Source of the DNA: Ceratothoa steindachneri
Taxonomy: Eukaryota; Arthropoda; Malacostraca; Isopoda; Cymothoidae
DNA length: 64,000 nt
Assembly: GCA_963969495.1 (NCBI GenBank)
Contig: OZ018326.1
Location: 177,857,497-177,921,496 of the forward strand
Direction: 5' to 3'
The number at the start of each line of letters is the position of its first letter. The stretch's first letter is position 1. Below are positions 49,464-63,300 of this stretch, piece by piece. The position numbers and the translations under genes were made by a program. The notes beneath the pieces were generated by a model. That model was not told the origin of the DNA. It worked only from the letters and a program-made list of their open reading frames with translations, and did not search any database.

Positions 49464-51427
49464 TCGTACTATTAGGTGGTAAAGTATTTAAAATCTTTTA
49501 AGAAGACATTAAAAAATGCTTTCTAGATTTGTTTTAATTGTTCCAAATATGGCGCCATCTATTAAAATATAACTATAGAAATTTCTATGCCTTTTATAAG
49601 CTGCGTAAGGCCTACGCTTTACAAGCTACAAAAATGCAGGTGATGCGCTTCTCAAACAGTCTAAACGACAACGTATATAACTTGTGAATATTGTGGACAA
49701 CGTCTACAACTTGTGAATATTGTTTCATCTCAATTGATTTTAATTGCTGGTGGGCCATTTCTCGAGAGAATCTTTATTGAAGAGTAAAAGTGGTTTCTTT
49801 ATTATAATAATAAGTACTCCAAACCATGACGTAATTGCAAACAAATGCCAATTTCTACTCTTAGACCAAGTCTATGGAGGGAGCGTCTTATAGTGAATTC
49901 CAGATTGCTGAAGGCATGCAGGGTTGAATAAAGCTCTTAAACATAAACATTTCCCACTATTCAACCGCAAAGGTGTCTTCTTTCTCCTCCATGGCAATGC
50001 ACGCCGACACGGAGCACGTTTGACCAAACAAAACTTATTGTGTTATATTAGAACGTTACGTTGTTCTTCCTTTGTCATTTTCCTATGACCTTGCCCCTTC
50101 TGATAACCAATTATGTATTTTCTTCATTACAACATCGTATTAATGGCAGTTTACCGTGATATGAAAGAGGTGGAAAATATATCAAATCATATATTTCATT
50201 AAAAATCGTATCGACTGTTAAATTAAAGGATGCGAGATCACATTACTTTACATATTACATAAAATGATTTTAAGATTCTATTTTAAAAAAAACGTAAGTT
50301 ATTTCTCGTTAACCTAATATATTAGCATAAAATGGTATTCATTTGATTATTAGATTTAGATCAAGCGAAGACAGGTCAAACAAAATTCAATTCCGGCGTT
50401 GCCTGAAATACTTTTAAAAGTGGATCTGTGTATATAATGGAATAGCTTTAGAAATAAAAAAGTTGATAATGATCGAAAAGGACGCAACCCTCTTATACGT
50501 GCAGTCATATAATGCAGAGAGAGGAAGTTTCCATCTGAGGGAAGTAAGCTTGAAATTTGGGTTGACACGTTTATCCACGTAACACTAAAAATGTGGCTTT
50601 GAAATACTGATTTCTCTCTTGTTTGATCTCATTTTTTTTTCCACTAATGAAGGTAGTTTGTTTTCACAGGGAAATAAGAGCTTTTGTAATGCAACTGGGC
50701 ACACTTAGTGGGGATGAGAGATAGGAGAGATTAGTAAAAACAAGAAGAGAAAGGAAAAATCATCAAAGGAACAAAATTGAAACGGACATATGGAACAAAT
50801 CCACCCCTCAAAAATTGCTGGTGCGCTAGGTGCGCTAAGAAGATCATAATCCAAGTAAAATAAGAAATTTAATCAAAGAGCACAATCTCACAGGGAGCAC
50901 AAAACTTCAAAGAACACAAACACTTGAAGAACAAAGATATATAAGGGAAAGAGGAATCAAAGACAACAAAAATCAAATAACATAAAATCTCTCAGAAAGT
51001 AATCACTCCCTAAGAGGTAGTTCTAAATAGCTCCAAGAATTAGATTATTTAAAATTGTGAAGGAAGACTTCCTTGCACAATATTAAGCTTTCATTAGCCT
51101 TCTTTGCAGAATAGATAGATTCAAAATGGAGACGAGATTCTCTTTCATCATCTCCTCTTCTGACACCCCCTCCATTCCGCATACACTCATTTTCTATTCC
51201 CAAATTCCGGAAAGTGTGTATTTCTCTTTAAATATCTTCTGGTGGATTTATCTTCGTTAGCTTTAGCTTCATTAAAATATATCAAATAACAAATATTTCT
51301 TTATAATAAAACAACTGCCTTCTTCTTTCTATTTTCTTGGTGTCTTTATCTTTTTGGTTATATTCTGCACTCAGGTTCCTTGCAGTGTAGTACTAAGGAA
51401 TGATTGAACCCATGATGAGTGAGTACC
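49464..51427. other. Stretch without recognised gene; one 30-bp doublet
   Basis: ACAACTTGTGAATATTGT with GACAACGT before it occurs twice in tandem at about 49666-49725. The remainder, including the A-rich part near 50730-51010, shows nothing recognisable. Confidence 0.55.
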
Positions 51428-51650
51428 TCTTTAAAATGAATTTGTACATGAGGGGATATTTTGCTTCTAAAACACAATCCGACTTAACTTGTATTTAGCA
51501 AAAACTTACTTTGTTACATGGGGGGGTATACTGCTTCTGAAACACATCCCCACATAACTTATATTCATTAAAATAAATTTCACTACATGAGGGGAAATTT
51601 AGCTTCTAAAACACAATCACGCCTAACTTTTCTTTATCAAAACCTCACTC
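51428..51650. repeat. 70-bp tandem repeat, about three units
   Basis: TACATGAGGGG-type starts at 51445, 51515 and 51584, each followed by GCTTCTAAAACACA-type sequence and a TAACTT block. Periods are 70 and 69 bp, with moderate divergence. Confidence 0.85.
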
Positions 51651-53566
51651 CCTATCTGATCCCTTAAAGCATATTAGTGGAAACAAAGATTAAAATGTTT
51701 CGTTATCTTTGGAAGAGACCGTGAGCAAAGATTAATATGTTGTCGACGCTCCAATGATTACCCGAAACGAGCCTCAAAATGCATCTTTTCTCTTACCTTA
51801 AATCTGTTAAGTCGTTCAAACGTTTCATTCGTCGCTTCGACATGTCTTCATGAGGAATTTCTTTGTCTAATAACGGCTGTATCCTTTCAAAGCAGTCAAA
51901 TCCATCGATATAAAACGTTATAAACGCCCCAAGTTAATAGCCAAAAAATGAGAGAATACACAAAACAAAACTACAATATTCAAATAAACAAAATTGAAAG
52001 CAACAACATGAACGAGCTTAGGTGACAAATATATGGATATTATACGAAATATACAAAGATATAGTCTTTAAAATAAGCCAGCAACTGGAAGCTGATTTTA
52101 TTTTTATAGCAGGATAAAATTATATAGATTTGCGAGCCATTAGTATAGCACCTTCGCTTGCCAATAGTAGTTATAATAGTAAATTAAAAACAGGATATCA
52201 ATTTCTTTCAATTATTTCAATAATAAAAAGTTACTGAGAGAAGATATATGCAGATTTCAAGTAATAGACTTCTAATTTTCTCAGAAGCTGAAAAAGACTT
52301 TTGACAGAAAACTTACTAGTAATTCAGGATGTAGGACTATTAAAATCTCTAAAAAAATGTAAAATAAAAATTAATGATAATGCCCCCCTCCCTCCATACG
52401 CACACAAAAACGGCACAACTAGAAATAAAAACCATGGATTAAGAGAACGCCCGAATTGAAAACGAATAATTTGCGTGGAATTTCTATAATAACAAATACC
52501 TTAATTATTGAAATAGTCCTCGTAATTCATTATAAGGAGTTCCAAGAATAGATAAATACCCGCCAATAACCATTTAAGAAGTTTAAACTTGATTCAACCT
52601 TGGAACCTTTGATTGGAAGTATGGGTTTTGGGTTCTTTTACATAATAGAATACAATACAATTTGTAGAACTTCTCAAGAATTCCATTATACTGGTTGTTT
52701 CACGAGTTATGGAAATATTTAGGCAATAATATTTTATTTTAAATGACTAAGTCATCAACAGATCTTCTAGAAAAATATTTAAAACTGATCACACACTTTG
52801 AGAATTTTCCTTCCTAGATCACAAAAAAATATGGCTTAAAATTAGATTTTCGGTTCCGATGTTGAACTTTTCCCATGACTTTTTTTTATTATTTTATTTG
52901 GAATCTACAGTACTGGCGGAATTATTATGAATCTTTGCAAAATTGGATTTTTTCTACAAAAAGCCAGTGAAACCAATTTCATTGATTTACAAATGAGTTT
53001 ATTTTATGCACCAACACCGAACAACTATTTAACTTCTATTTTCAAGAGCATTAGAGTACTATGGAAGGATGATTGGTAACATGGGAGGAACAATACAGCA
53101 TTAGACAAATTCAATGAAGTCCCAGCGAGTTGTGTGAGTTAGTTAGTATCATGGCTTTTAAGGGCAAATAGGATGATTTTTGTTATTTATTGATTGTTAA
53201 TTTTTATTTAATGTGTTTATATTAACTTGTGATTGTTAACAAAAGAGATTTTGTGTGTGTAAGAGAGTTTATTAGTAATTTTAATAGTTTATTATTTATT
53301 TTAATATCCTCCCAAAAGGAAATTTGTGTTTCAACTGAAACAGTCAGTGTTATCTAAAAAAAATGATAAGATTCAAGATTTAAATTTAAAAAGGGTTAGA
53401 AAATGTTGTCATGAACGAAAAACAACTCCAAGAACACATAACATTAATACAACACGAACTTTTGGACAGAAGAACATCTTGCAGGAAGATTTATATTAAG
53501 CTGGCAGAAGAAAATGTTAGCCTTGCCCGAAGGACAGTGAATGACAGGCTTTACACTAGTTACCTG
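51651..53566. other. Stretch without recognised gene
   Basis: AT-rich sequence. A 52-codon stretch starting 'MNEKQLQEHITLIQHELLD' (53411) runs straight into solo LTR B. Its composition is less AT-biased than its surroundings, so a disrupted exon or transposon fragment is conceivable, but I recognise no family. Confidence 0.45.
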
Positions 53567-54905
53567 TGTTGTAGAATAGGCTCTCGACGATATACCATGT
53601 ATAACTATTCGTTGCGGGAAGTATTCTAATATTTCGAGGGCGTGGTAATCTGATTGACCGAGGTAAGTCCAAAGGGAGGGGGGGCTGAAGAGGCTTATTT
53701 ATTTTCAATATGCTTAAGAAGTAAACGGGGCACAAGGATAAATAATATGGCTACCATTAATAAAATCGAGTTTTATTAATTAAACTATCAACAATACACA
53801 AAAAAATTTTTTTACATAAACGGAGAATGAAAAGGGTCGTGGGAATATCTGACTAATCCGAGGATTAAGATTTGAAGAGATTTAAAAAGGTAAACAAATA
53901 AAAATTATAGGGGGGGGGAATGGTTCGCTAAACCATTTAAAGCACAGGGTTGCGTTGACAAAAGGTTAAATGATTAAAAGTAATGCTCAGCTTACGTAAT
54001 TACAAAGTTGTTGTGCAGAGGAAGACGATGCGAAGGAATCTTCGGTCCACTGGCGATTTCCAGCAGAAGGGTTTTTCGGGGGGTTGTCCTTAACGAAGGG
54101 GAAGTACTGTCTTCGAAGAGTGAGAGCGAAGTGGGGCTCGGCTGTACGAGTGATCTTTGTGACAGCAAATCGGATATGTTCTAGATGAACAATGAAGGTT
54201 ATTGTTGAAGCCAAGCGTTCTCTCGAAGAACGTTAAAAAGGGGGAAATTAAATTATCCTGACGTGATGTCTTGGGAACGAGAACCGTTTCTTGAAGAACG
54301 GGTTTGAAGAACAATGGCTGTTCTAACGTTGTTCTCTTTCTGAACAACAGGGGGGAGGGTGAGAACCGTCTCTTGTCAAACGGGCGAAAAAAACAATGGC
54401 TGTTCTAACGTTGTTCTCTTTCTGAACAACAGGTGGGCCTTGTTGACTTGGCGTCTCGTAGGCACGAACCTTGGCACTCAAGGGATATTGTCCTCTTCTG
54501 GACAATAAGGGGTTTTTGAGGTAGAGAGTTCCTAGGTGCACAAGGGAGACCGGATCAGCTTGAATGCCTCGCGAAGATAATCTGGATCTGATCTGCTTCA
54601 ATCGGGAAAAGCTATGATATAAATAGTCGAAGCCATCCCCTTGGTGTAGGGGACAATTGAGTGGGAGGCTTCGGGAAATGTCCCGCTGGCACCTGAGGAA
54701 ATATCTTATCTGCCTAAAAGCCTAACCCAATCTGGCGAGATCGACGTATGGAGGCAAAACGGGAGAGGGACCTCCTTGATTAAACATTGGCTATGATGGG
54801 AGATAACGCGCTTCTACTTCCTCTTGCAGGCAGGATGCAAGTGGCTAAGCATGGTTAAAATGTGATAGAGGCTGAATTAAAGCAGCCTCAGACCGTTCTA
54901 TCACA
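53567..54905 (-). mobile_element. Solo LTR, family X, copy B (antisense)
   Basis: A 1,339-bp element: on the plus strand it begins TGTTGTAGAATAGG and ends GACCGTTCTATCACA. It is flanked by ACCTG at 53562-53566 and 54906-54910, a 5-bp target duplication. Its sequence is homologous over its length to copies A and C. It carries about two 80-bp minisatellite units (54279-54432), the palindromic poly(A) hairpin (53756-53780) and a TATA-like site near 54611-54623. No protein-coding interior. Confidence 0.93.
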
Positions 54906-54910
54906 ACCTG

Positions 54911-55989
54911 TAATTCATAAAAAAGCAGTAATAACTACTAACTTTAACAGTGCCGTATTTTTATAATAGCTTTAATATTTTCCACCCATACAGTTTTTTG
55001 AGGATTCATTATTCAATGGCTTTTCCAATATTTCTATAGCTGTTCAACTACTTATGTGGTATTTTCTACTATTGGAGGTATTTTTTTTCGAAAAATCACC
55101 CATTGTCGTTCTAGATAACCGCGTGCAGAGTATAAGAAGGCAGCCTGGAGAAGAATTTATGGCTGAATGTCTGAGGAACGCAGCAAAATTCAAACCTAAA
55201 GATACATAGACACTGCCTTCAATATCATAGTATGCCGAACCCTGAAATGACTGGGATTGTCAGTTTTTTTAAGCCAGTTTGACTTGACCGAGGAGATGAT
55301 AAGCGTTCGGATGGGATAACATTGTTTCCTTATATGAATAGAACGAGTCTGTTTTGGGATGTGGTATGTGTTAATAGTTATTCTGAGAAATTTATTAACA
55401 GGTCAGCTCTCTCTGTAGCTTCAGCTGCAGAAAGTCCTTAAAGAATAAAATATTTTGCCCTGACTGAGAGGTTTCTGTTTGAGCCAATAGCGATCGAAAC
55501 TAATCGAGTCGTTGGTCCTTGAAGTGCACGAGTTATTAAAGAAATAGTTCTTTTCTCAGGGAAACTACAGGTGACTATAGGGAGGCTGGATGGTTCAAAC
55601 AGAAACTAACTATTGTATTTAGCGGGCAAATGCAATTAGTATACTAAATGGGGTCCGAGTTGCTCATGTTGTTGGCCTTGACATTAACTCTTGAGTTTTA
55701 TCCTTACCTTTCTATCATTTCTAATAAATAAAAGGTCATTTGACACAATATTTTTGTAGCCAAACCCTATCTAATGATATGACGCTGGCACAATTCTGTC
55801 TATGGTTGTGAGTCAACCTAATAATCTCATTGGGCTATTTCCGTTAGGGGATTATTAAAAAATAATCCAGAATTAAGATTCACTCGAGGATTATTTATAA
55901 AAGAAACGAAAAGGGTGAAAGTCAGGGGTGATGGAAAGTTAAAAAGGAGATAGGATATGCAAATAGAAATAATTAGAACAAAATTTTGT
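54911..55989. other. Stretch without recognised gene
   Basis: AT-rich sequence; no reading frame or repeat recognised. Confidence 0.6.
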
Positions 55990-56955
55990 TTCTAGATGTT
56001 ATATTTTAAACTCATATTTATATTCTATTTTTATTGATTCTACATAGTGCTTCCAACCATCCTTCTCGGTGATTATACTTTTGTGTTATTGTATAAGAAA
56101 AGAAATTCAGTGGTATTTAAATGCTAACTTTTTTGGTTAGGAGCTTGTAACCGTTATTTCTAATTGACTCTGTTATCAAGTTAAAATATTGACTAATAGT
56201 TTAGTAATATTGAAGCCTTTTGTATTTTAAATACTTAGATAAGTTAGACATGCAAATACCGATCTTTCTTACAATGAATTGAGTTGCCTCATTCTGTTTT
56301 TTACAATCTATTTTTAAGCTTAGAAATTAATTTTGTCGATCATCGTTGGACAGGTTCGAATATAATAACTTCCTTTTCCATATATGGCAATCAGAATTCT
56401 CACCTCCTTATACATATAAGAGAAGAATAATGAGTTTTGATTTAAAAGCAAAATATCAAGGTATGTAGCCTATATAGTGCAGTCCATTGCTGTTAAAATT
56501 TGACCGAATTGTTCGAACTTGAACTTTTTCACGTTGAACTGCATCTACCATCTTTCTGACCATACGACTAGTCTATCCATTTTTCTCCATGTTTTTGCAT
56601 TTACTATAGTATTTTAAGTAGCAAATTTCATATCATAGTTGAAACAATGCCACATGTAACCAATAAATAAAGATTTCTGCCTATGTCTTTCCATTCTTTT
56701 ATCAATATTTATATGTTTACCTTATCTAGCTACCTGCGCTTATAGCTTTGTCAAAGGTTGTTTAGCGGACAGTGTCAAAAGCGTCTTAAGGGTCAGACAA
56801 ATTACATATACAGTTTTATCCTGGGAAAACTTCTCATTTTGTGAAAAATCAAGCAAACTACTTAAACATGAGCGTCCCTTAGAAATCCCGGCTACGATAC
56901 TTTTAATTTACGACCATATGTACACCGTGTTGACTGGGATAAAATTCCTGTCGCA
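55990..56955 (-). pseudogene. LINE reverse-transcriptase relic (CR1/L2/Jockey-like)
   Basis: Minus-strand translation gives non-LTR reverse-transcriptase motifs. 'ISKGRSCLSSLLDF' (about 56890-56848) corresponds to the family's 'QHGFRKGRSCLTNLL' region. 'VYVICLT' is followed by 'DAFDTV' (56786-56768), the catalytic 'YLDFxKAFDTV' region. After an apparent loss of the YADD region come 'MDRLVVWSERW' (about 56581-56549) and 'MQFNVKKFK', matching the phrase 'DLDKLVEWSEKWQMEFNVxKC'. Further downstream 'NNGYKLLTKK' and 'LNFFSYTITQKYNH' (about 56150-56060) resemble the C-terminal end of such ORF2 proteins. It is short, full of stops, and inactive. The clade is uncertain. Confidence 0.72.
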
Positions 56956-58007
56956 AATAAATACAGATGCATATTGTTTGAAATTATAATATTGTGCCAC
57001 ATTAATATCTTTACTCTCTGATTATTATTATTTATTCTTATTATTATTATCATTAAAATTGTATACTTAAAATGACTAATCGTTTGACCGTGGTCCCCGG
57101 CAGATGTTGCGCCGCGTGATTGACTTTTAGTTATGAGTGAACAACTATGTGGCCGCAGGAACAGATGCTCTAAGCTTTTAACTCTAAAAATGGACTATAA
57201 AATATTACTCACGGCCTAAGTAAGTGAAGGGTGTCGAACGTTTCCAGGATCAATCTTTATTCTCTCACAAATGAATTTTGTTATGATATACATAGATGAG
57301 AGTTTAATAGGTTGCTTGCTATCTCTTTAAGCAGGATTGGATATATTAATAGGGGACTAAAAGCCATGAATATTTTTATTTTATTCAATATAAATATTTA
57401 TTTGATTTTCATTAATATCGAAGTGTTAAAGTATAGATTCTTATTTATAGTTATTACGTCTTTTATTATAAGTAAATTATTTTTCCATAGTAAAATCATT
57501 TGAAAAATGTTCATTCTTGGTCTGGATTGTTACAATGGACGCCCCTCAGTATCGTGGAAGAGCCTGATGCACCCCCTAATTGCCTTAAGATTATTTACAT
57601 ATTTTTAACATTGCTTTAGCTCGTGTTTTGAAAGTGATGATACTTCCTTTTCCTAGTTCTTTTTGGCTGTTCTTATTTTCAGCCTTAAAAATATTATTTC
57701 ATTTTTTCGAAATGTTCTGCAATATATTACTTCCTCTTATAGAAATTTTAATCTCACTATTTATCGACGATGCCTGAATTGATCAATTAGAATATTTACG
57801 AATATATTGCACTATTTCTTTATTTTCAGTAAACAGTGAACGCTGCCATTCAATATACATTTCATAGAGGTTTGCAAAGTTTAAAATTACTCATTCACAA
57901 ATTAAGTTTTAGGCGGGCACCAAAAAATAAAAATTGAAATATTTAAATTCATAAATATTTTAAGATCTCTCAAAGAACATTTCATGGAATTATGTTATGT
58001 ATATTAT
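56956..58007. other. Stretch without recognised gene
   Basis: AT-rich sequence; the open frame 57312-57503 is Ile/Phe-rich and compositional. Confidence 0.6.
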
Positions 58008-59234
58008 TGTCGTAGAATGGACTCTCGACGATATACCATATATAACTATTCGTTGAGGGGAACTTCTTTAATTATCTTTAGAGTGCGTGGATGTCTAGGC
58101 TGGCCGATATTATGTATCTTCGATATGCTTAAGAAGTGGAACTGAGCTCAAGGATAATAATATTGCTATCATTAATAAAATAGAGTTTTATTAATAATAA
58201 CTATCAACGACACACAAAACGGAAAATATTGACATAAACAGAGAATGGAAAGGGTAGTGGGGAATCGAGCTAATCCAAGGATTAAAAGATTCAAAAAGGT
58301 AAAACAAATATAAAGTTAAAGGGATGGGATGGTTCGCTAAACCATTTAAAGCACAGGATAGAGTTGACAAAAGGGTTAACTAATCAAAGGTAACGTTCGG
58401 CTTACGTAATTATACTTATTGTGCAGAGGAAGACGACGTGAAGGAATTTCGGTCCGCTGGCGAGTTTCAGCCGAAGGGAGGGGGGGAATTAAATGATCCT
58501 GACGTGGCGTCTTGGGAATGAGAACCGTTTCTTAATGAACGGCTTGAAGAACAATGGCTGTTCTACGTTGTTCTCTTCTGAACAACAGGGGGGGGGGTGA
58601 GAACCGTTTCTTGTCTACGGGCTCGAGAACAATGGCTGTTCTAATGTTGTTCTCTTCTGAACAAAGAGGGGAAAGGGTGAGAACCGTTTCTTGGTAACGG
58701 GCTCAAACAAACAATGGCTGTTCTAATGTTGTTCTCTTTCTGAACAACAGGGGAAGCCTTGTGGACTTGGCGTCACGAAAGGCTTGAACCTTGGCACTCA
58801 AGGGATATTGTCCTCCTTCTGGACAAGTGATGGTGAATCTCGAGGTCGAGGTCCCTTGGCGCACAAGGTGAGAGTGGGTCGTAGTGATGTTTCACGACGA
58901 AAATCTGGATCTCCAATCTGATCTTAGTGGAAAGTTTCCAAATAAATAGTCAGGACATCCCCTTGGAGTGGGGAAACAATGGAGTGGGAGCTTCGAGGGA
59001 ATGCACAGCCGAGCCTGGGAACAATGCCTTATCTGCCCATAAGCCTAACTCAATCTGGCGAGGTCGCGCATGGGGCCAAACGGGGGAAGATAAACCTCCT
59101 TGTTTAAACATTGACTCGGGTGGCTGCGATAAGGCGCCCAGCTTCGAAGCAAAGATGCACGTGGGTAGCATCGTGGTTTTAAATAAAATGTGATAGTGGT
59201 TGAAATTGACGCGGCCTCAACCCGTTCTATCACA
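58008..59234 (-). mobile_element. Solo LTR, family X, copy C (antisense)
   Basis: A 1,227-bp element: on the plus strand it begins TGTCGTAGAATGG and ends CCCGTTCTATCACA. It is flanked by ATTAT at 58003-58007 and 59235-59239, a 5-bp target duplication. It contains three minisatellite units (about 58519-58751), each with a GTTGTTC/GAACAAC-type hairpin, and the poly(A) palindrome (58171-58195). Homology to copy A runs from end to end; the 1,551- versus 1,227-bp difference is almost wholly the minisatellite. Confidence 0.94.
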
Positions 59235-59340
59235 ATTATTAACGCCCTCTATATTAGTCATAATTTAGTCTAGCCTATTCTGTTTGTGTATCAGTTCGAC
59301 CACTATTTGATGTAAGAACTTCTGTAGGTCTTGTTTTATA

Positions 59341-60335
59341 AAAAAGGGAGGCCTGTTGCACCCAAATTGCAAGATATAATATGCCCTGCGAGGAACTCCA
59401 CAAATAGATGCTCGGTAGATTTATCAATTCTAAAAGTTGCTATGTCTTTAAATTAGGGAAATAATATGCCAAGTGTAATAAATAAAGAACCTAAGAGAAT
59501 TAGGAAAAAAAATAAATGCACCAATAAATGTTAGGCAAACGGTCGTTAGAGTTGCATGGAAACACACGAACATACAAAGCTATCAAAAATTTATCAGCAG
59601 ACGGGTGACTACAAGGCAAGCTGAATAAATACAGGCTTTGACCAGTGAAATTTCACAGAAATCTGCAACAAGCGATTCCCTATAATAAAGATAAATCGAT
59701 GGGAAATATGTAGGCACAACAGGTACACAGAGCTGTGGGAAACTCCGTCTAAGGGGTGGAAATAATGAATAAACTAGATCACTGGGTCCGCTCTGTGGAC
59801 AAATAAAGTCACGCCCCTTGGAAACGACACACATTTAGAGAGAGAGCCAGACTTTCATTACTAATTATTCATTAATTCAAATCGTTCATAATTCGGTAGT
59901 CAATTCATTCCCTTAATAGCATTACGGAAGCCGTTTACTCGTTTAAGTCCTGCTATCTTTAGAATCGATACTTTGCGTAAAACAGAAAGCCTACACATTG
60001 ACCGCAAATAACTAGAGACGTTTCCGTTTATCCTTTTAGTAGGCCAATTTAAAAATAAAGTTATATTTTCTTTGCCGCGTCCTTTCGAAGTTCATTGCTT
60101 ACCGCGATTACCGAGCCACCTTTGGTAAGCCCAGCCTAACGCATAACACTAGTGATAAATTAAAAAGAGTCAGAGCCAATTTAACAGAGGCATAAAGTAG
60201 GTCCATTGCTTAAAGTCCTCGTCACCTGTCGAGCGCAATAGCAACGAGGACCATTCAATACATCTCCTTATAATACCGACCACGGACCCATAAACTCATA
60301 ATTTCAACATCTCATAGTTCTCATACTCTGGATCC
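59341..60335 (+). repeat. Diverged LTR-like repeat, copy 2 (see 9320-10375)
   Basis: It opens AAAAAGGGAGGCC then TGTTGCACCC, a purine tract followed by TG, and may close at CCTACA (about 60340). Blocks shared with the 9.3-kb copy include CACGAACATAC, CAAGCTGAATAAATACAGG, CTTGGAAACGA, GATTACCGAGCCACCT and CTCCTTATA. Divergence is high, so it is an old family. Confidence 0.5.
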
Positions 60336-63300
60336 TACATTAATCCATTGAATTTTAAATTATGAAATATCTCATGTGATTACAGTATTAGCGAAAATGT
60401 TAAATTTTATAAGTCTGTATTAGTAATATTATCAGTTTCTTGGCCAAGACTACACACTAACCACCAATCCTGATCGCATAATGAAACTTCCATAAAAATC
60501 ACAGTGGAATCACTCGTGCATCCCACGAGTGATAAGCCGGTCCTTGATTTGTGGGGATTGGGGAGAGGAGATGCCTAGAACAATTTGTGCATTTTTATCA
60601 CCAACCAGGAAACATATTATAACTTTTATCGCGGTGAGAAGAGAAACCCTTCCACGTCAGGGTTATCCGAATAAATTGATCCCCGACTTAAGGATTCCTT
60701 GGAACTGTGCAGGAAATTGTTTGTTGCGCTATGAAAACTGGAAATCAAATAAAGCCTAAAATACCCACGCCGTCTCCACTAGGTTAGTGCAAGTTCCAAA
60801 TAAACTATGTTAATATTTCTCAATAATCTATTTAAACAATTTCCAAGAGCAAAGCATATGAAGAATGTTTTCTGAGATTTGTTCCTATATCATTTTTAAC
60901 AGTTGCAAAGAATTTCGGAACCAAAATACCTTAAGCTCACGAAGATCAGCAAACATATGGGTGGTCAAATCATTCCCAAACAGAGGCATTGACTTTTAAA
61001 GTCACAAAGAGTGATTAGTAGCTTTCTCATTAAAACTTCTCAGTATTTCTACTTCTCGACTGTGAGTTTAATCCCGAGGTAAGGAAAAAGATAATAGCCT
61101 CTTGCCTTCATTCTCTATAGATCACCCGCAGCACCATATTAGCTGACGTGAGTCACATGGGAATTATCTATCATACATATTGCCCTTCTAAAGCCTCTTC
61201 GTTTTATTACTTTCTATAACCACGTTTTTCAAGCTCTTTTGAGTGTTTAACAGATTTCCCATCAAGCCCATAAGACTGTATGGAAATAATGAATTTATCT
61301 GGGTTTTTATTTGTCTCACTTCCATGACTTTATAGTCTTAATCTCGCATGCAGGAAATTGGTGGATTTTATGGCTTGTCATACAGTTCCTGCTGGCATTC
61401 AGCCATTGTGTGTTTAGAGGCTGGTGTATCGGAAGGGATGAATGCCAATTTGCCGATAACGATGCACTGGCCGTTATCCAAGACTATCAGCACCTCGGCT
61501 AATTCACTGCCAATGCTAGCTGAGACATGCCCGCTACACTGTAAATTATTTATTTACCGGAAAAATCATCCCAAAATCAGCTATTAGACTGTTAAAAAAA
61601 AAACCTCTTTGACTAAATGTATGTGATATACGGCCTATAAGTAAAGGAAATATACTTTATGGTATATATTTGGCAAATAAATTCACGCCAGAAAGAAGGT
61701 ATGAGGAATAAGAGAGAGAAATTGGTCAACGTAAAATGAGTTTAGCAAACATTTCTGTTTACCTTCGCAATTTTTCCCCACATGACTGCCATAAATTTTT
61801 TATAGTTTCGTAACAACTTATTTTACTTTATCTTAAAAAGAATATAATAAGTTTGTAATAGCATTGAATCAGTTATAAAGCGTATCGACCAAACCTAAAT
61901 TTTTAGAAGCCTATTAGTTCTGTAAAAAAACTGGGCCTGACCTTAGTTTACGGTAGAAATTATTTAATGATGTTCTGATGATGATCTATCTGACGGACCA
62001 AAGCAGAAGACAGTCATGATTGACTTTGACAGGTAGGATTTTAGCGGGTTATCCCACAGAGTAAAATATAAGTCAAAGGCAAGATAAATATTGTTTTATA
62101 TTGAGGTAGTTAAGTCACGAAATATGAATTATTAATTAATAAGATACACTTTAGTAGTGTTGTCAGTCATTTTACTGATTAAAAACCGGACATTACGCCT
62201 ATTTTCTTTTTCTCAAATACTTCCTTTTTCATTGCAAGATTAAAGGTAGATAGATAGATCCCTATTTTGTTTTCTTTAAAGAGAATTAGTTAAATCTATC
62301 GGCTCTCTAATTACTATGTTTTAGTTATTATAGAAGTATTTTTGTAAAAATTAAATCAAATGTACTTTCATCTTCATTTTTACATAAGTTATAAAGGGAT
62401 GAAATAATTAAGAATTGAAATTTCTGATTAGATTATTCATTTAGGCGTATCCAATTCCTGAATATAAATTCTAGGAAAATGTATAAATAAAATATTAGAA
62501 CACTGATGGTATATCTTAGTCTTTATGTTTGAACGACTGTGCCTTTGTACACACCTGTTCATGGAACCTTATATAATGCTATTTGACCTGGGTTCTAGCG
62601 TATGCAAGTTTGCTAATACATCAGTTGTCAACCTTAATCTAATTCACTCTTCCTGTTATTTCTACTTATCTACCCCTCCTCCAGCTCTCCCATGATCTTC
62701 AGTCCTTTATTCGCTGGAATTGAGCACTTCGTAAAAAAATGTTTATTGATAACACAGACCGGATGGGTAGGCTTAGGGTCCACAGGAAAAGACCCTTATT
62801 TAGGGATCTATAACACAACAATCACTGTACGAAGGTAGCAAAATTGGAATATGCATTAGTGAATGGAAATACTTGTGATTTCCACATCAATTCATAATTA
62901 ACTGAGTTAAATAAATTAAGAGTATACTATGCTAAAATGGTTATTGATTTTTATTGTTATTCATTCTTTGCTATTTGCGAATGTTCGTTAATATATTTCT
63001 TCTGACCTCTTTAAGAACAGTATTAGGAAGGAAGTATTATAATTTCCCGCCACCAAAACAAACACCTGGAAGCACTGGTGATTTTCTTTCGTTACTGAAT
63101 ATCTAGATATGACTGGAATTTCTTCAAGATTAAAAAAATAGTTTCTTTTTTCCTCTCCTTTTTAAAAGTGAAAAGTGCCAAACAACATGAACTTCGTCGC
63201 CAGGAAGATATTAACAAGGGTGTAAACAAGTGGTAAGATTTAAAAAAGTGAAAATGTACGAAAGATATCTAGATCATGTAATCTAAACAATGGAGTTCTT

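Noticed and set aside
53411..53629. 72-codon open frame as a gene
   Set aside because: It runs into the solo LTR B insertion at 53567, has no family match, and the part beyond is LTR sequence.
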